From assembly GCF_011766325.1 (NCBI RefSeq), contig NZ_BLLG01000012.1, positions 62,001-126,000 of the forward strand: a stretch of 64,000 bases of DNA, read 5' to 3'. This document shows, in pieces, positions 34,722-42,758 of the stretch (the stretch's first letter is position 1; each line of letters starts with the position of its first letter). The DNA comes from Streptomyces pacificus (lineage in GTDB: Bacteria; Actinomycetota; Actinomycetes; Streptomycetales; Streptomycetaceae). Under the pieces are notes generated by a model. That model made no database searches, was not told the DNA's origin, and saw only the letters and a list, made by a program, of their open reading frames with translations. The translations under genes and the position numbers were made by a program.

Positions 34722-35303
34722 TCAGCCGGTGAGTCCGGCGACCTTCTCGGCCAGCCCCTCACCGCCGGGCAGAACACCTTCGTAGACGGTCTCGCCGTTC
34801 TTGTCGAGGATGACGTACCGGCTCTGCTCGGTGACGTCGAACCGCTTCCACACGTCGCCCGCCTCGTCGGCCAGATGAGGGAAGCCGCCCGCCTTCGTCT
34901 CGGCGACGAAGTCCTTCATGGCGGCGTTCCCGTCCAGGCCCGCCACGCCGACCACGTTGGCCTTGCCCGTGTACTCGGCGGCGACCCTGGCCGTCTCGGC
35001 CGCCTGCGCCTTGCACGTGGAGCACCAGGGGGCCCAGAACCACAGCACGGCCGGCCTGCCCGCGAGGGTCTTCGCGTCGAACGGCTCACCGTCCACGGTC
35101 GTGCCGGTGAACCTCAGCGCCTCGGGAGCCCCGTCGCCGCCGGTGCCACCGCCGTCCGACGCGGCGGGCGGGGCCGTTGACGGCGTCGCCGAAGGCACCG
35201 CCCCGGTGTCTCCGCCCGTGCCGGAGCCGCCTTCGGCGCCGCATCCGGCGAGCGTGAGCAACGTGGCGGCCAGGGCGGTGGGGAGGAGGGTGCGGACGCG
35301 CAT
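34722..35303 (-). CDS. TlpA/DsbE-like thioredoxin-fold lipoprotein
   Basis: A 193-residue exported protein. Signal peptide with lipobox LTLAGC (C21), a flexible Ser/Gly/Pro linker (22-60), then a thioredoxin fold with the active site WCSTC (C94, C97) and the cis-Pro region further on. It resembles actinobacterial DsbE/DsbF-type redoxins that act outside the membrane. ATG at 35303. CcdA follows directly and is its probable electron donor. Such a pair commonly serves maturation of cytochromes or other Cys-rich exported proteins. Confidence 0.88.
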   Translation of the reverse strand: MRVRTLLPTALAATLLTLAGCGAEGGSGTGGDTGAVPSATPSTAPPAASDGGGTGGDGAPEALRFTGTTVDGEPFDAKTLAGRPAVLWFWAPWCSTCKAQAAETARVAAEYTGKANVVGVAGLDGNAAMKDFVAETKAGGFPHLADEAGDVWKRFDVTEQSRYVILDKNGETVYEGVLPGGEGLAEKVAGLTG

Positions 35304-35515
35304 GGCGGACTCCTGTCGGGTGCTCGGCTCGGTTCCGGTGCGACTGTAGGTCCCGCCGGGCCGACGCGTACGGAGGAGAGGCCTTACGGTTCGGTGACGG
35401 ACCTTTCCGGTGACGGACCGGTTCATGACCATTCGGTTCATGACCATTCGGTTCATGCCGGTCCGGCACGACGGCGGCCCGCGGCCGTCCTCCGGCGGGT
35501 GTCCTCCGGTCGCCG

Positions 35516-36238
35516 TCAGCCCCCGGCGTCCCTGAGCCGGGCGGCGTCGAGGACGGTGATACGCCCGCGGGCCAGGCGGATCACCCCCTGGTCCGCGTAG
35601 TCGTGAAGCACCTTGGTGCAGGTCTCGCGCGAGGTCCCCGCGAGAGCGGCGATCTGCTCGTGGGTGAGCGCGATCTGCGGGTGGCGCCCCACGGGGCGCA
35701 GCGGGCCTGCGGGAGGCTGGGCAGCGGTGAGGGTGCTCAGGGTGGTGGCGATGCGCTGGGCGACGGTCTTGAAGACGCTGTCCGACAGGCGCTGCTCCAG
35801 CTCGGCCAGGCGGCGTCCGAGGATCGCGGTGATACGGGCCGCGATGCGGGCGTCGGACAGCAGCAGCCGGTTGACGTCGGCCCGGCTCATCACGCAGACG
35901 ATGACGTCGTCGAGGGCCTCCGCGTAGTTGTCGTACATGTGCTGGCCGAGCAGGACCATTTCGCCGAAGATCGTGCCCGGGGTGATGATCGCCGTGGTCA
36001 GCGCCCGTCCGTCGGCGGAGACCCGGAAGACCCGCACCCGGCCCTTCTTGAGGATGAACAGCACCTCGCTCGGCTGGTCCGGCGAGTGGAGGATCTCGCC
36101 CGCGCCGTAGGTCTTCATGGGCGCCGCCTCCGCGATGGCGGCCATCTCCTGCTCCGAGAGGTCGCAGAAGATGTCCACCTCGGCCAGGCACCACGTTCCC
36201 TGCCCGCCCCCGTCGCCGTCCGTGTAGGCGTGGGTCAT
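35516..36238 (-). CDS. Crp/Fnr-family transcriptional regulator
   Basis: A 240-residue regulator: cNMP-binding-like beta barrel (about 20-140; ILKKGRVRVFRVSADGRALT, PGTIFGEMVLLGQHMYDNYA) and C-terminal winged helix (about 165-235; LTHEQIAALAGTSRETCTKVL). Two N-terminal cysteines (WCLAEVDIFCDL) are notable in a thiol-redox cluster, although a four-Cys FNR cluster is not present. ATG at 36238 is preceded by GGGAGGAG; an in-frame ATG at 36430 overlapping the upstream gene stop would add 64 residues without family similarity. Probably controls the surrounding redox/radical SAM genes. Confidence 0.9.
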   Translation of the reverse strand: MTHAYTDGDGGGQGTWCLAEVDIFCDLSEQEMAAIAEAAPMKTYGAGEILHSPDQPSEVLFILKKGRVRVFRVSADGRALTTAIITPGTIFGEMVLLGQHMYDNYAEALDDVIVCVMSRADVNRLLLSDARIAARITAILGRRLAELEQRLSDSVFKTVAQRIATTLSTLTAAQPPAGPLRPVGRHPQIALTHEQIAALAGTSRETCTKVLHDYADQGVIRLARGRITVLDAARLRDAGG

Positions 36239-36426
36239 CGTGTGCGTCTCCTCCCGTCGTCCCGGGGCCCAGGGCGGGGGCGCATCGCCCCACGCCGGGC
36301 CGGCCAGCGCGTCGGCGCTGTCGGCCAGACAGTAGGACACCGCCGTGCCGTCGTCGCACGACCGGCGCGGCGCGGCGCCCGGCCCTGGGCCATCGGGGCG
36401 GGGGCTCGACGCGGGCGGTGCAGGGG

Positions 36427-36915
36427 TCATCGGACGGCCGGTCCGCCGCCCCGGTGGTTCGCGGCCTGGGCGATCGCGGCGTACGTCAGACCGGTGAGCA
36501 GCCCGAACACCAGATGGGCGCCGAAGCTCGAGGCGGTGACGGCGTTCCACTCGAAGACCGGCATGCCCATGTTGGCGGGCATGATCCACAGCGCGCCGAC
36601 GAACCACCACAGCACGCCGTAGGCCAGCCCGAGAACGGCACCGGCGGCGATCCGCTCGGCGTACTGCCCGGCCAGTACGCCGAAGACCGCACCGGCGAAG
36701 AGGGCGATGGCCAGGTGCACGACCCAGCCGACGACGGCGTTGGTCGAGCCGAGCAGCCCGGCGACCATGGTGATCATCGCGGTGTCCGCCATCGGCCTCG
36801 ACACCGACATCCAGATGCCCATTCCGACCCCGCCGACCAGGCCGGCCGCGGCGCCCCACACCGCGTGGACCGGGATGACGGCCGTTGTCGGGGATACATG
36901 CATTGTGGCTGCCAT
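36427..36915 (-). CDS. Small polytopic membrane protein, unknown function
   Basis: A 162-residue hydrophobic protein with about four transmembrane helices (for example VWGAAAGLVGGVGMGIWMSV, VVGWVVHLAIALFAGAVFGV, GLAYGVLWWFVGALWIMPA). No cysteines in the membrane part and no known motif. It lies between the methyltransferase gene and the Crp/Fnr gene on the same strand and probably belongs to the redox/radical SAM block. I recognise no named family. Confidence 0.7.
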   Translation of the reverse strand: MAATMHVSPTTAVIPVHAVWGAAAGLVGGVGMGIWMSVSRPMADTAMITMVAGLLGSTNAVVGWVVHLAIALFAGAVFGVLAGQYAERIAAGAVLGLAYGVLWWFVGALWIMPANMGMPVFEWNAVTASSFGAHLVFGLLTGLTYAAIAQAANHRGGGPAVR

Positions 36916-36932
36916 GGTGAGCGCCCCCTCGC

Positions 36933-36960
36933 GTGGGAGTGGGAGTGGGAGTGGGAGTGG
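36933..36960. repeat. Hexanucleotide repeat (GTGGGA)n
   Basis: About four and a half copies of GTGGGA lie 18 nt upstream of the small membrane-protein gene (minus strand), where slippage could change promoter or leader spacing. Confidence 0.8.
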
Positions 36961-37112
36961 TGTACGTCCCTGGCGATCCACGCTAGGGGCGGCAGCGGCG
37001 GCGGGTATGTGAGGCCGCTTACGTACCCGGCGGTAGTTCGGCGCCTGGCGGATCTCGGGCCAGGCTGGTCTCACGGGGCCGGTCCCACAAGGACGGTCCC
37101 ACGGGCACGGCT

Positions 37113-37904
37113 TCAGCCGGCCGGCCTCTCGGCGGTCAGCAGGGCGTAGCCGAGGTCGCCACGGGCCACGGCGCCACGCGCCGCCTCCAGGACGGCGGGG
37201 GCCGCGCCCGGGTCGACGCCCGCGTCGGCGAGTCTGGCGGGCGAGGTGATGCGCAGCAGGTTCAGCCGGGCCTCGATCTGGTCGATCATCCGGAGCATCG
37301 CGGCGTCGTGGCGCTCGGTGGTGACGGTGCGCAGCCCTGCGCCGGCCAGGACGGCGGCGTACTCGGTCAGTGGGCGGGCGTCGGCGACGCAGGCGATCCG
37401 GGCGCCGACGCTCCTGAGTTCGGGCGGGAGCAGGTCCGGGGCCGCGGTGACGTCGGTGATGCCGACCCGGCCGCCGGGACGCAGCACCCGGGCGAACTCG
37501 GCGGCAGCCCGGGCCTTGTCGGGGAAGGTGCACAGCGCGCACTCGCACACCACCGCGTCGAACACCCCGTCGTCGTAGGGCAGGTGCTCGGCGTCGCCGG
37601 TGACGAACCCGGCCCGCTCGGCGAGTCCGGCGGCCTGGGCCGCTCCCTGGGCGAGGGCGGTGTTGGCGGCGGAGTAGTCGACGCCGTCCACGCGCACGCC
37701 GTAGACGCCGGCGAGCAGCAGCGCGGTGGTTCCCCGGCCGGAGGCCACGTCCAGCACGCGGCCGTCGCGGGCGAGCCCCAGCGCGTCGGCGAGGCGGCGG
37801 GTCAGGGCGGTGCCGCCGGGGTGGTAGGAGTCGCCGAGCAGCAGGGCCACGACGTCCCGGGAGTAGGCGTCGGCGCAGCAGCTCTTGACCTCGTCGCTGT
37901 TCAC
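37113..37904 (-). CDS. Class I SAM-dependent methyltransferase (ArsM/UbiE-like)
   Basis: A 263-residue Rossmann methyltransferase with SAM motif I VLDVASGRGTTALLL, motif II around GVDYSAANTALAQG, and VTGDAEHLPYDDGVFDAVVCECALCTFPD. The N-terminus has a conserved-looking Cys pair (C9, C10 in VKSCCADAYSRD), reminiscent of ArsM-like enzymes. The GTG start at 37904 overlaps the radical SAM stop (GTGA), so translation is coupled. It is therefore likely to modify the same substrate as, or a product of, the radical SAM enzyme. Arsenite methylation is a less likely alternative. Confidence 0.85.
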   Translation of the reverse strand: MNSDEVKSCCADAYSRDVVALLLGDSYHPGGTALTRRLADALGLARDGRVLDVASGRGTTALLLAGVYGVRVDGVDYSAANTALAQGAAQAAGLAERAGFVTGDAEHLPYDDGVFDAVVCECALCTFPDKARAAAEFARVLRPGGRVGITDVTAAPDLLPPELRSVGARIACVADARPLTEYAAVLAGAGLRTVTTERHDAAMLRMIDQIEARLNLLRITSPARLADAGVDPGAAPAVLEAARGAVARGDLGYALLTAERPAG

Positions 37905-39547
37905 GGCTGCTCCCGGGCGTCGGTGCGGGCGGTCTTCGAACCGTACGGGGTGGTGGTGAGCCGGGGGGCGAGCGGCAGGGCGTTGGGGACGACCGGGGCG
38001 ACGGGCACCCCGGACATCCGGGCGCGCACCTGCTCGCGGTAGCCGACGGAGTTGTAGGCGCAGAACGGGATGAGGCGCCCGTCGGGGGTGATCTCCTCGA
38101 CACAGCACTTCATCAGCTGCTTGACGTTGAGCGTGTAGGGGTCCTGGAAGTCCTGGACGACGATCATGAATGCCTTGTCGTCGAGCTGCTTCACCGCCTG
38201 CGGCAGGTCGATGCCGCAGCTGTCCGCGCAGTCCAGTGCCTCGGCGGTGGCCCGCAGTCTCTCCTCGGTCGTCGCCGTGCCCATGAACGCGGAGGCCGAC
38301 CACAGCTTCTCCAGTGCCTCGCGGACGGCGGTGTCGGGCATGACGCGGTTGGCGACGTAGTCGAGATGGTCCGCCACGTCGAGCAGCCTCGGGATCGGCA
38401 CGACGGTCCGGTCGCCCGGTTCGCCGTCGACGAGGAGGTAGGTGATGGAGCGGCAGGTGGGGAAGCAGCAGGGGACGGGGAAGAAGTCGCCCTTGCGGAA
38501 CCAGTCCGGGCGCTGCTCGGTGATCAAACGGATGACGTCGGGGTTGGTGAGCCGGTTCAGCGGGTCGAACTCCAGGTGCCGGCCGGAGTGGGTGACCGGC
38601 TGGAAGGCCACGGAGCGCACCGCGGGGTGGTCGATGCCGTACTCGACGACCGCCCCGAGTTCGTGCTCGTTCAGGCCGCGCTCGACGGCGGCGACGAGGG
38701 TGACGGTGAGACCGGCCTCGGCGCAGTTGTCCAGGGCCCGCCGCTTGAACGAGCGCAGGTCGCGGCCCCGGATCTCCCGATGGGTGCGCTCGTCGAAGCC
38801 GTCGAACTGGAGGTAGACGTTCACCGACCGGCCCGGCGTCCGGTTGCGTTCGCCGAGCCGGGCGGCGAAGTCCCGGTCGGTGGCGAGGCGGATGCCGTTG
38901 GTGTTGAGGTTGACGCACGTGATGGGGCGGGCCTGGGCCAGGTCGATGAAGTCGAGGATGTGCTTGTGGATGGTGGGCTCCCCGCCGGAGAACATCACCA
39001 CCTCCGCCTCGCCCTCCGACTCCACGAAGACATCGAGCATCCGCTCGCACTGCTCGCGGGTGATGGAGTAGCCGTCCCCGTGGTGCCCGGAGTCGGCGAA
39101 GCAGATCGGGCAGTCCAGGTTGCAGCCGGTGTTGACCTCGATGATGCCCAGGCAGGCGTGCTGCTTGTGGTCAGGGCACAGCCCGCAGTCCAGCGGGCAG
39201 CCGTCCCTGACCTCGGTCTGGAAGGCCAGCGGGATCGTGCCGGGCTTGTTGAACCGCGCCGAGGCCATGTACTCCTCCGCGTCACCGTAGACCAGGGCCT
39301 CGAACTCGCCGTGGCCGCGGCATCGCTTGCGCAGGTAGACCTTGTCCTCGCGGATGTTGACCTGTGCGTCGACGGGTGTCTTGCACACGGGGCAGATCGA
39401 CTTGGTGAACTCCACGAACACCTCGTCGCGGTCCGCCTTGCGCCGGGGCGCGGAGGCGCGGGACGGCCCACCGGGCGACGCGGGGGACGGCCCATGGGAC
39501 GGCCCACCGGGCGACGCGGGGGACGACCCGCCGGATGGCAGGGGCAT
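37901..39547 (-). CDS. Cys-rich radical SAM enzyme of the MJ0619/tetraether-synthase (Tes) type
   Basis: A 548-residue enzyme. N-terminal zinc/rubredoxin-like Cys site (C52-x2-C55 ... C76 in RKRCRGHG), then an auxiliary-cluster stretch GCPLDCGLCPDHKQHACLG (C117, C121, C124, C132), immediately followed by the radical SAM motif C142-NLD-C146-PI-C149 and SGGEPT at 187-192. More Cys sets follow near the C-terminus (PCCFPTC, CADSCG, MKCC, FCAY). This order is that of archaeal MJ0619/Tes, which joins lipid chains by radical C-C coupling. ATG at 39547 follows GAGGAG. The first ~35 residues are a Ser/Pro/Gly repeat. The bacterial substrate is unknown. Confidence 0.85.
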   Translation of the reverse strand: MPLPSGGSSPASPGGPSHGPSPASPGGPSRASAPRRKADRDEVFVEFTKSICPVCKTPVDAQVNIREDKVYLRKRCRGHGEFEALVYGDAEEYMASARFNKPGTIPLAFQTEVRDGCPLDCGLCPDHKQHACLGIIEVNTGCNLDCPICFADSGHHGDGYSITREQCERMLDVFVESEGEAEVVMFSGGEPTIHKHILDFIDLAQARPITCVNLNTNGIRLATDRDFAARLGERNRTPGRSVNVYLQFDGFDERTHREIRGRDLRSFKRRALDNCAEAGLTVTLVAAVERGLNEHELGAVVEYGIDHPAVRSVAFQPVTHSGRHLEFDPLNRLTNPDVIRLITEQRPDWFRKGDFFPVPCCFPTCRSITYLLVDGEPGDRTVVPIPRLLDVADHLDYVANRVMPDTAVREALEKLWSASAFMGTATTEERLRATAEALDCADSCGIDLPQAVKQLDDKAFMIVVQDFQDPYTLNVKQLMKCCVEEITPDGRLIPFCAYNSVGYREQVRARMSGVPVAPVVPNALPLAPRLTTTPYGSKTARTDAREQP

Positions 39548-39557
39548 GGCCAACTCC

Positions 39558-40055
39558 TCACTCGGAAGGGTCTCGGCGGTCCGGCGCCCCGGCCCCGGCC
39601 CCGGGCACGACCCCGGGCACGGAGACCGCCGAGGGCCCTGCGGCGGTCGCGGGCGCGGTCCGGAGGGCCGTGCGGAGCAGCACACCGGCGTAGAGCAGCA
39701 GCAGCGCGTCCTGGACGAGGACGAACCAGCTCAGACTCTGGACGAGAAAGACGCCGAAGCAGCCGCAGTTCGCCACCGTGAGCCCGCGGGCGAACGCCTG
39801 GACGGCCAGCAGAGCCCACACCACGGCGACGCCGGTGAACACGAGCACCGGTGCGAGCGCTCGGGAGCGCGGGCGGGCCAGGAACCACACCCCGGACACC
39901 AGCTCGCCCGCGATCAGCGCCACGGCGAGCACGGCCGCCGCCGGGCCGGCGACCAGTCCGTAGGCGGCCAGGATCCCGGGCATCTGGGGAAGGGACGCGA
40001 GCTGCCCGGCCGCCATCGCGACGAACAGCGCGCCCAGCACGAGCCGCAACACCAT
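39558..40055 (-). CDS. MauE/DoxX-like redox membrane protein
   Basis: A 165-residue protein with four transmembrane helices and a VKOR/MauE-type Cys pair (C97, C99 in ANCGCFGVF). MauE proteins support disulfide handling during methylamine dehydrogenase maturation; relatives accompany other thiol-dependent enzymes. ATG at 40055 heads the operon; its stop is 10 nt before the radical SAM start. The C-terminal ~30 residues are Ala/Pro/Gly-rich and probably disordered. With CcdA and the TlpA-like lipoprotein downstream it points to a membrane thiol-electron relay. Confidence 0.82.
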   Translation of the reverse strand: MVLRLVLGALFVAMAAGQLASLPQMPGILAAYGLVAGPAAAVLAVALIAGELVSGVWFLARPRSRALAPVLVFTGVAVVWALLAVQAFARGLTVANCGCFGVFLVQSLSWFVLVQDALLLLYAGVLLRTALRTAPATAAGPSAVSVPGVVPGAGAGAPDRRDPSE

Positions 40056-40167
40056 GCTCCGCACGCTATGCCGACGGTGCCGCCGATCTCTGTAAGCGCG
40101 CTCACCGAAGCGGCGCCCCGGCGCGGGTGATCCCCCGGATGTGTGCGTACCGGGGCCGGCGAGGGGC

Positions 40168-40350
40168 GAACGGGCCCCGGCGGGCGACACGGGCAGCGCG
40201 GCAGCGGCAGCTACGCGGCGGCGGCACGGGCGGCAGCGGGTGGGCGAACCCCCGCGGACGACGCGGCGGACAGCGGCGCAACGGGCCCCGGCGGGCCACA
40301 CGGGCAGCGCCGCAGCCCGGCAGCGGCAGCTACGCGGCGGCGGCACGGGA
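40168..40350. repeat. Imperfect ~65-bp direct duplication in an intergenic region
   Basis: A segment starting aacgggccccggcggg and ending cggcggcggcacggg is present at about 40168-40230 and again at 40280-40349, the second with a small internal insertion. The 40056-40494 interval shows no credible gene on either strand. Confidence 0.7.
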
Positions 40351-40494
40351 CTGCGGCGGCACGGCCGCGTTCACGCCGTCACGCTGTCACGCTGTCCGGC
40401 GCGGCTACCCCGCCGGCAGGTGTCCCGGTGCCCGGCCCGACCGCCCCGCGGTCATCGCACCGCCCGAGGTGGGTGGGGCCGGCGCGGGCGGTCC

Positions 40495-41796
40495 TCACGC
40501 GACGAGCAGTCCGATGCCGCAGAGGGTGTATCCGATCATGAGAACCAGCAGGGGAAGGCCTCCCGCCACCGCCCGGGCCGGCGGGAACAGGCGAACCGAC
40601 CGGTCGTGCGCCGCGACGACACCGAGGATGTGGCCGGTGACCACGGCCGTCACCTGGAGGGTGGCGAGGCCCGCCGGCCCGAGTGGCGGGTCCGGCGCGG
40701 TCGCCCCGCCGGCCCCGGCGCCGTCGACGGCGAGCACCAGCGTCCGGGGTCCCTCGGTCGTGAGCAGGGAGAAGTAGTGGGCGACCAGATAGCCGGCGGC
40801 GATCGGCAGCAGGGAGTGGGCGAAGGCGCCGAGCGGCCGCGGCACCGGCCCGGCGATCAGCCGGGCGCTGCCCGCGCACACCACGTAGAGGAGGGCGATG
40901 CCGGTCACGGTCCCGACCAGTCCGGCGGTCGCGGTCGCGGTGCGGCCGAGCGGAGACGTCTGCAGCGTGTTGATCCACCAGGGCGTGTCCGAGAAGCCGT
41001 CGTAGGCCGTACTGCCGAGCAGCACGCACACCGTGGCCACCAGGCCCGGGTTCACGGGGGTCGCGTCGAGTCCGTTGAGGGGGTTGCGGAGGACGAGCCG
41101 CCCGTCGGCCCCGCGCCCCAGGGGTGCGAGGCGGGCGAGCAGTGCGGAATAGACCTCGAACGCGTCGCACCGGTCGAACCAGACGCGGCCGCAGACGGCC
41201 GCTCCCGCCAGCTGCACGGCGGCGTAGGAGAGCAGGAAGAGCAGCAGGGCGGTGCGGGAAGCGGGGGCGGGGGAGGCGAGTTCGAGCCAGGTGAAGGCCA
41301 GCAGCCCGGCCGCCGCCGGCCAGTGGCCGAGCCGCAGGGCCGGCTCCCGCCGCCCGGTGTCGGGGGATCTGCGCAGGGCACGGCAGCCGAGCAGGTGCAG
41401 CGCCCGCAGCGGGTTGAGCAGCCGCCACACGGGGCCGAGGAGCATCGAGGCCGGTATCAGCCCCACCCAGAGCAGCACATAGACCGCGCCGGGCGCGGGG
41501 TTGCGTGCCGGGTCGTCCGGACCGGCCACCAGGTGGACCAGTACGGCGGTGGCGGCGACGAGCCCCAGCGCCCGCAGCCCGCCGCGCAGGGCGCGGGAGT
41601 CCGCCGCGCGCTGGAGCACGGCGGGCAGCGGTCGGCCGGAGCGGTCTCCGCGGAAGCGGGACTCCGGCCAGAGCAGGCCCAGTGCCAGGAAGGAGAACAG
41701 CAGCGCGGCGAACGCACCCGCATAGGCGTGGAAGGCCGAGACGGGCAGATCGTGCCGGGAGCCGACTCCGTGGGCGAGAACGTGCACCCCGCTCAC
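40495..41796 (-). CDS. Polytopic membrane protein, unknown function
   Basis: A 433-residue protein with about ten hydrophobic segments (for example FAALLFSFLALGLLWP, LGLVAATAVLVHLVAG, VYVLLWVGLIPASMLLGPVW). No transporter signature I can name. GTG at 41796 overlaps the stop of the lipoprotein gene (GTGA). It is the last gene of a coupled three-gene operon with the cupredoxin-like lipoprotein and the beta-helix protein. A respiratory/copper-related or cell-envelope role is possible but not shown by sequence. Confidence 0.7.
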   Translation of the reverse strand: MSGVHVLAHGVGSRHDLPVSAFHAYAGAFAALLFSFLALGLLWPESRFRGDRSGRPLPAVLQRAADSRALRGGLRALGLVAATAVLVHLVAGPDDPARNPAPGAVYVLLWVGLIPASMLLGPVWRLLNPLRALHLLGCRALRRSPDTGRREPALRLGHWPAAAGLLAFTWLELASPAPASRTALLLFLLSYAAVQLAGAAVCGRVWFDRCDAFEVYSALLARLAPLGRGADGRLVLRNPLNGLDATPVNPGLVATVCVLLGSTAYDGFSDTPWWINTLQTSPLGRTATATAGLVGTVTGIALLYVVCAGSARLIAGPVPRPLGAFAHSLLPIAAGYLVAHYFSLLTTEGPRTLVLAVDGAGAGGATAPDPPLGPAGLATLQVTAVVTGHILGVVAAHDRSVRLFPPARAVAGGLPLLVLMIGYTLCGIGLLVA

Positions 41797-42758
41797 CGGA
41801 CCGCGAGCTGCGCCAGCACCAGACCCGAGCGGTGCGTCTCGATCTCGAACAGCCCTGCCCGGTCCATGACGACACGGAGGGTGGTGGTGCGGCCGGCCTT
41901 GAGCTCGGCCGAGCGGTCCACTCCGTGGACGTGCAGTTCGTCGTCGGTGTCGCTGGTGACCCGGAGGTCGACGGGCCGGCCCCTGCCCACCTCGATGCGC
42001 CCGGGTGCCGGGCTGATCCGGCCTTCGGCGATGGTGATCTCGACGGTCCGGGCGGCCTGGCCGGACTGGCTCGGCCCGCTGGACGGGGACTCGCGGGTCG
42101 AGGACCCACCGGACGGGGTCTCACCGGACTGGCCCGCCGGCCGGTCGTCCCCGGGCTCCGGGGTCGCCCCGGGCGATGCGCCGGGCGACGCACCCGGGGA
42201 CGCCCCGGGCGATGCGCCGGGCGACGCACCCGGGGACGCCCCGGGCAGCCGCACGCTGTCCTGGACGGGGCGTCCCTCCACGGCCCAGGCGGTGTGGTCG
42301 TCGGCGACGAGCCGGGCGGTGAGCGTTCCGCCGCCGGGGGGTATCCGCTCGGCGGGCAGGTGGTGTCTGCCGCCGTACACCCGGGCGATCTTCTTGCCGT
42401 CCAGCATCAGATGGGCGTGACCGGTGCCCAGGACGGCCGCGCCGCCCACGCTGTCCGGGGTGAAGCGGAAGCGCCCGACGGCGAGCCGGACGTTCCAGCC
42501 GTCCTCGGTGTCGGGCCGGACGGTCAGCGCGACGGTCGGGGCGTCCCGTGCGGGTACCTGCCGCAGGCGGTCGTGAGCGTGCTCTCCGTGGTCGCCGGGC
42601 AGCAGCGTCCCGGCGGGGCCGGTGACCACGTCGTGGCCCGTGCCCGACCCGTGGTGCGTGGTGGGGCGCTCGGTGCAGGAGCCCACGGCGAGGACCAGGG
42701 CTGCCGCGGCCAGCGCGGGGGCCGCCCGCCGGGGACGGCGGTCCCTGCCGGGCCTCAT
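41793..42758 (-). CDS. Lipoprotein with C-terminal cupredoxin-like domain
   Basis: A 321-residue exported lipoprotein: signal peptide and lipobox-like LAVGSC, a His-rich N-terminal part (GTGHDVVTGPAG, DHGEHAHDRL, GHAHLMLDGKKIA, GGRHHLPAE), a spacer of six SPGA units (encoded by a ~12-bp tandem repeat at 42172-42242), then about 85 residues of cupredoxin-like beta sandwich (VEITIAEGRISPAPGRIEV, DDELHVHGVDRSAEL). The HVHG motif and His-rich parts suggest metal, perhaps copper, binding, but no full blue-copper ligand set is visible. ATG at 42758 overlaps the upstream stop (ATGA). Confidence 0.7.
   Translation of the reverse strand: MRPGRDRRPRRAAPALAAAALVLAVGSCTERPTTHHGSGTGHDVVTGPAGTLLPGDHGEHAHDRLRQVPARDAPTVALTVRPDTEDGWNVRLAVGRFRFTPDSVGGAAVLGTGHAHLMLDGKKIARVYGGRHHLPAERIPPGGGTLTARLVADDHTAWAVEGRPVQDSVRLPGASPGASPGASPGASPGASPGASPGATPEPGDDRPAGQSGETPSGGSSTRESPSSGPSQSGQAARTVEITIAEGRISPAPGRIEVGRGRPVDLRVTSDTDDELHVHGVDRSAELKAGRTTTLRVVMDRAGLFEIETHRSGLVLAQLAVR

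Noticed and set aside
36238..36430. 64-residue N-terminal extension of the Crp/Fnr regulator starting at an ATGA overlap
   Set aside because: Possible by coupling, but the extension has no family similarity and the inner ATG has a strong GGGAGGAG site.
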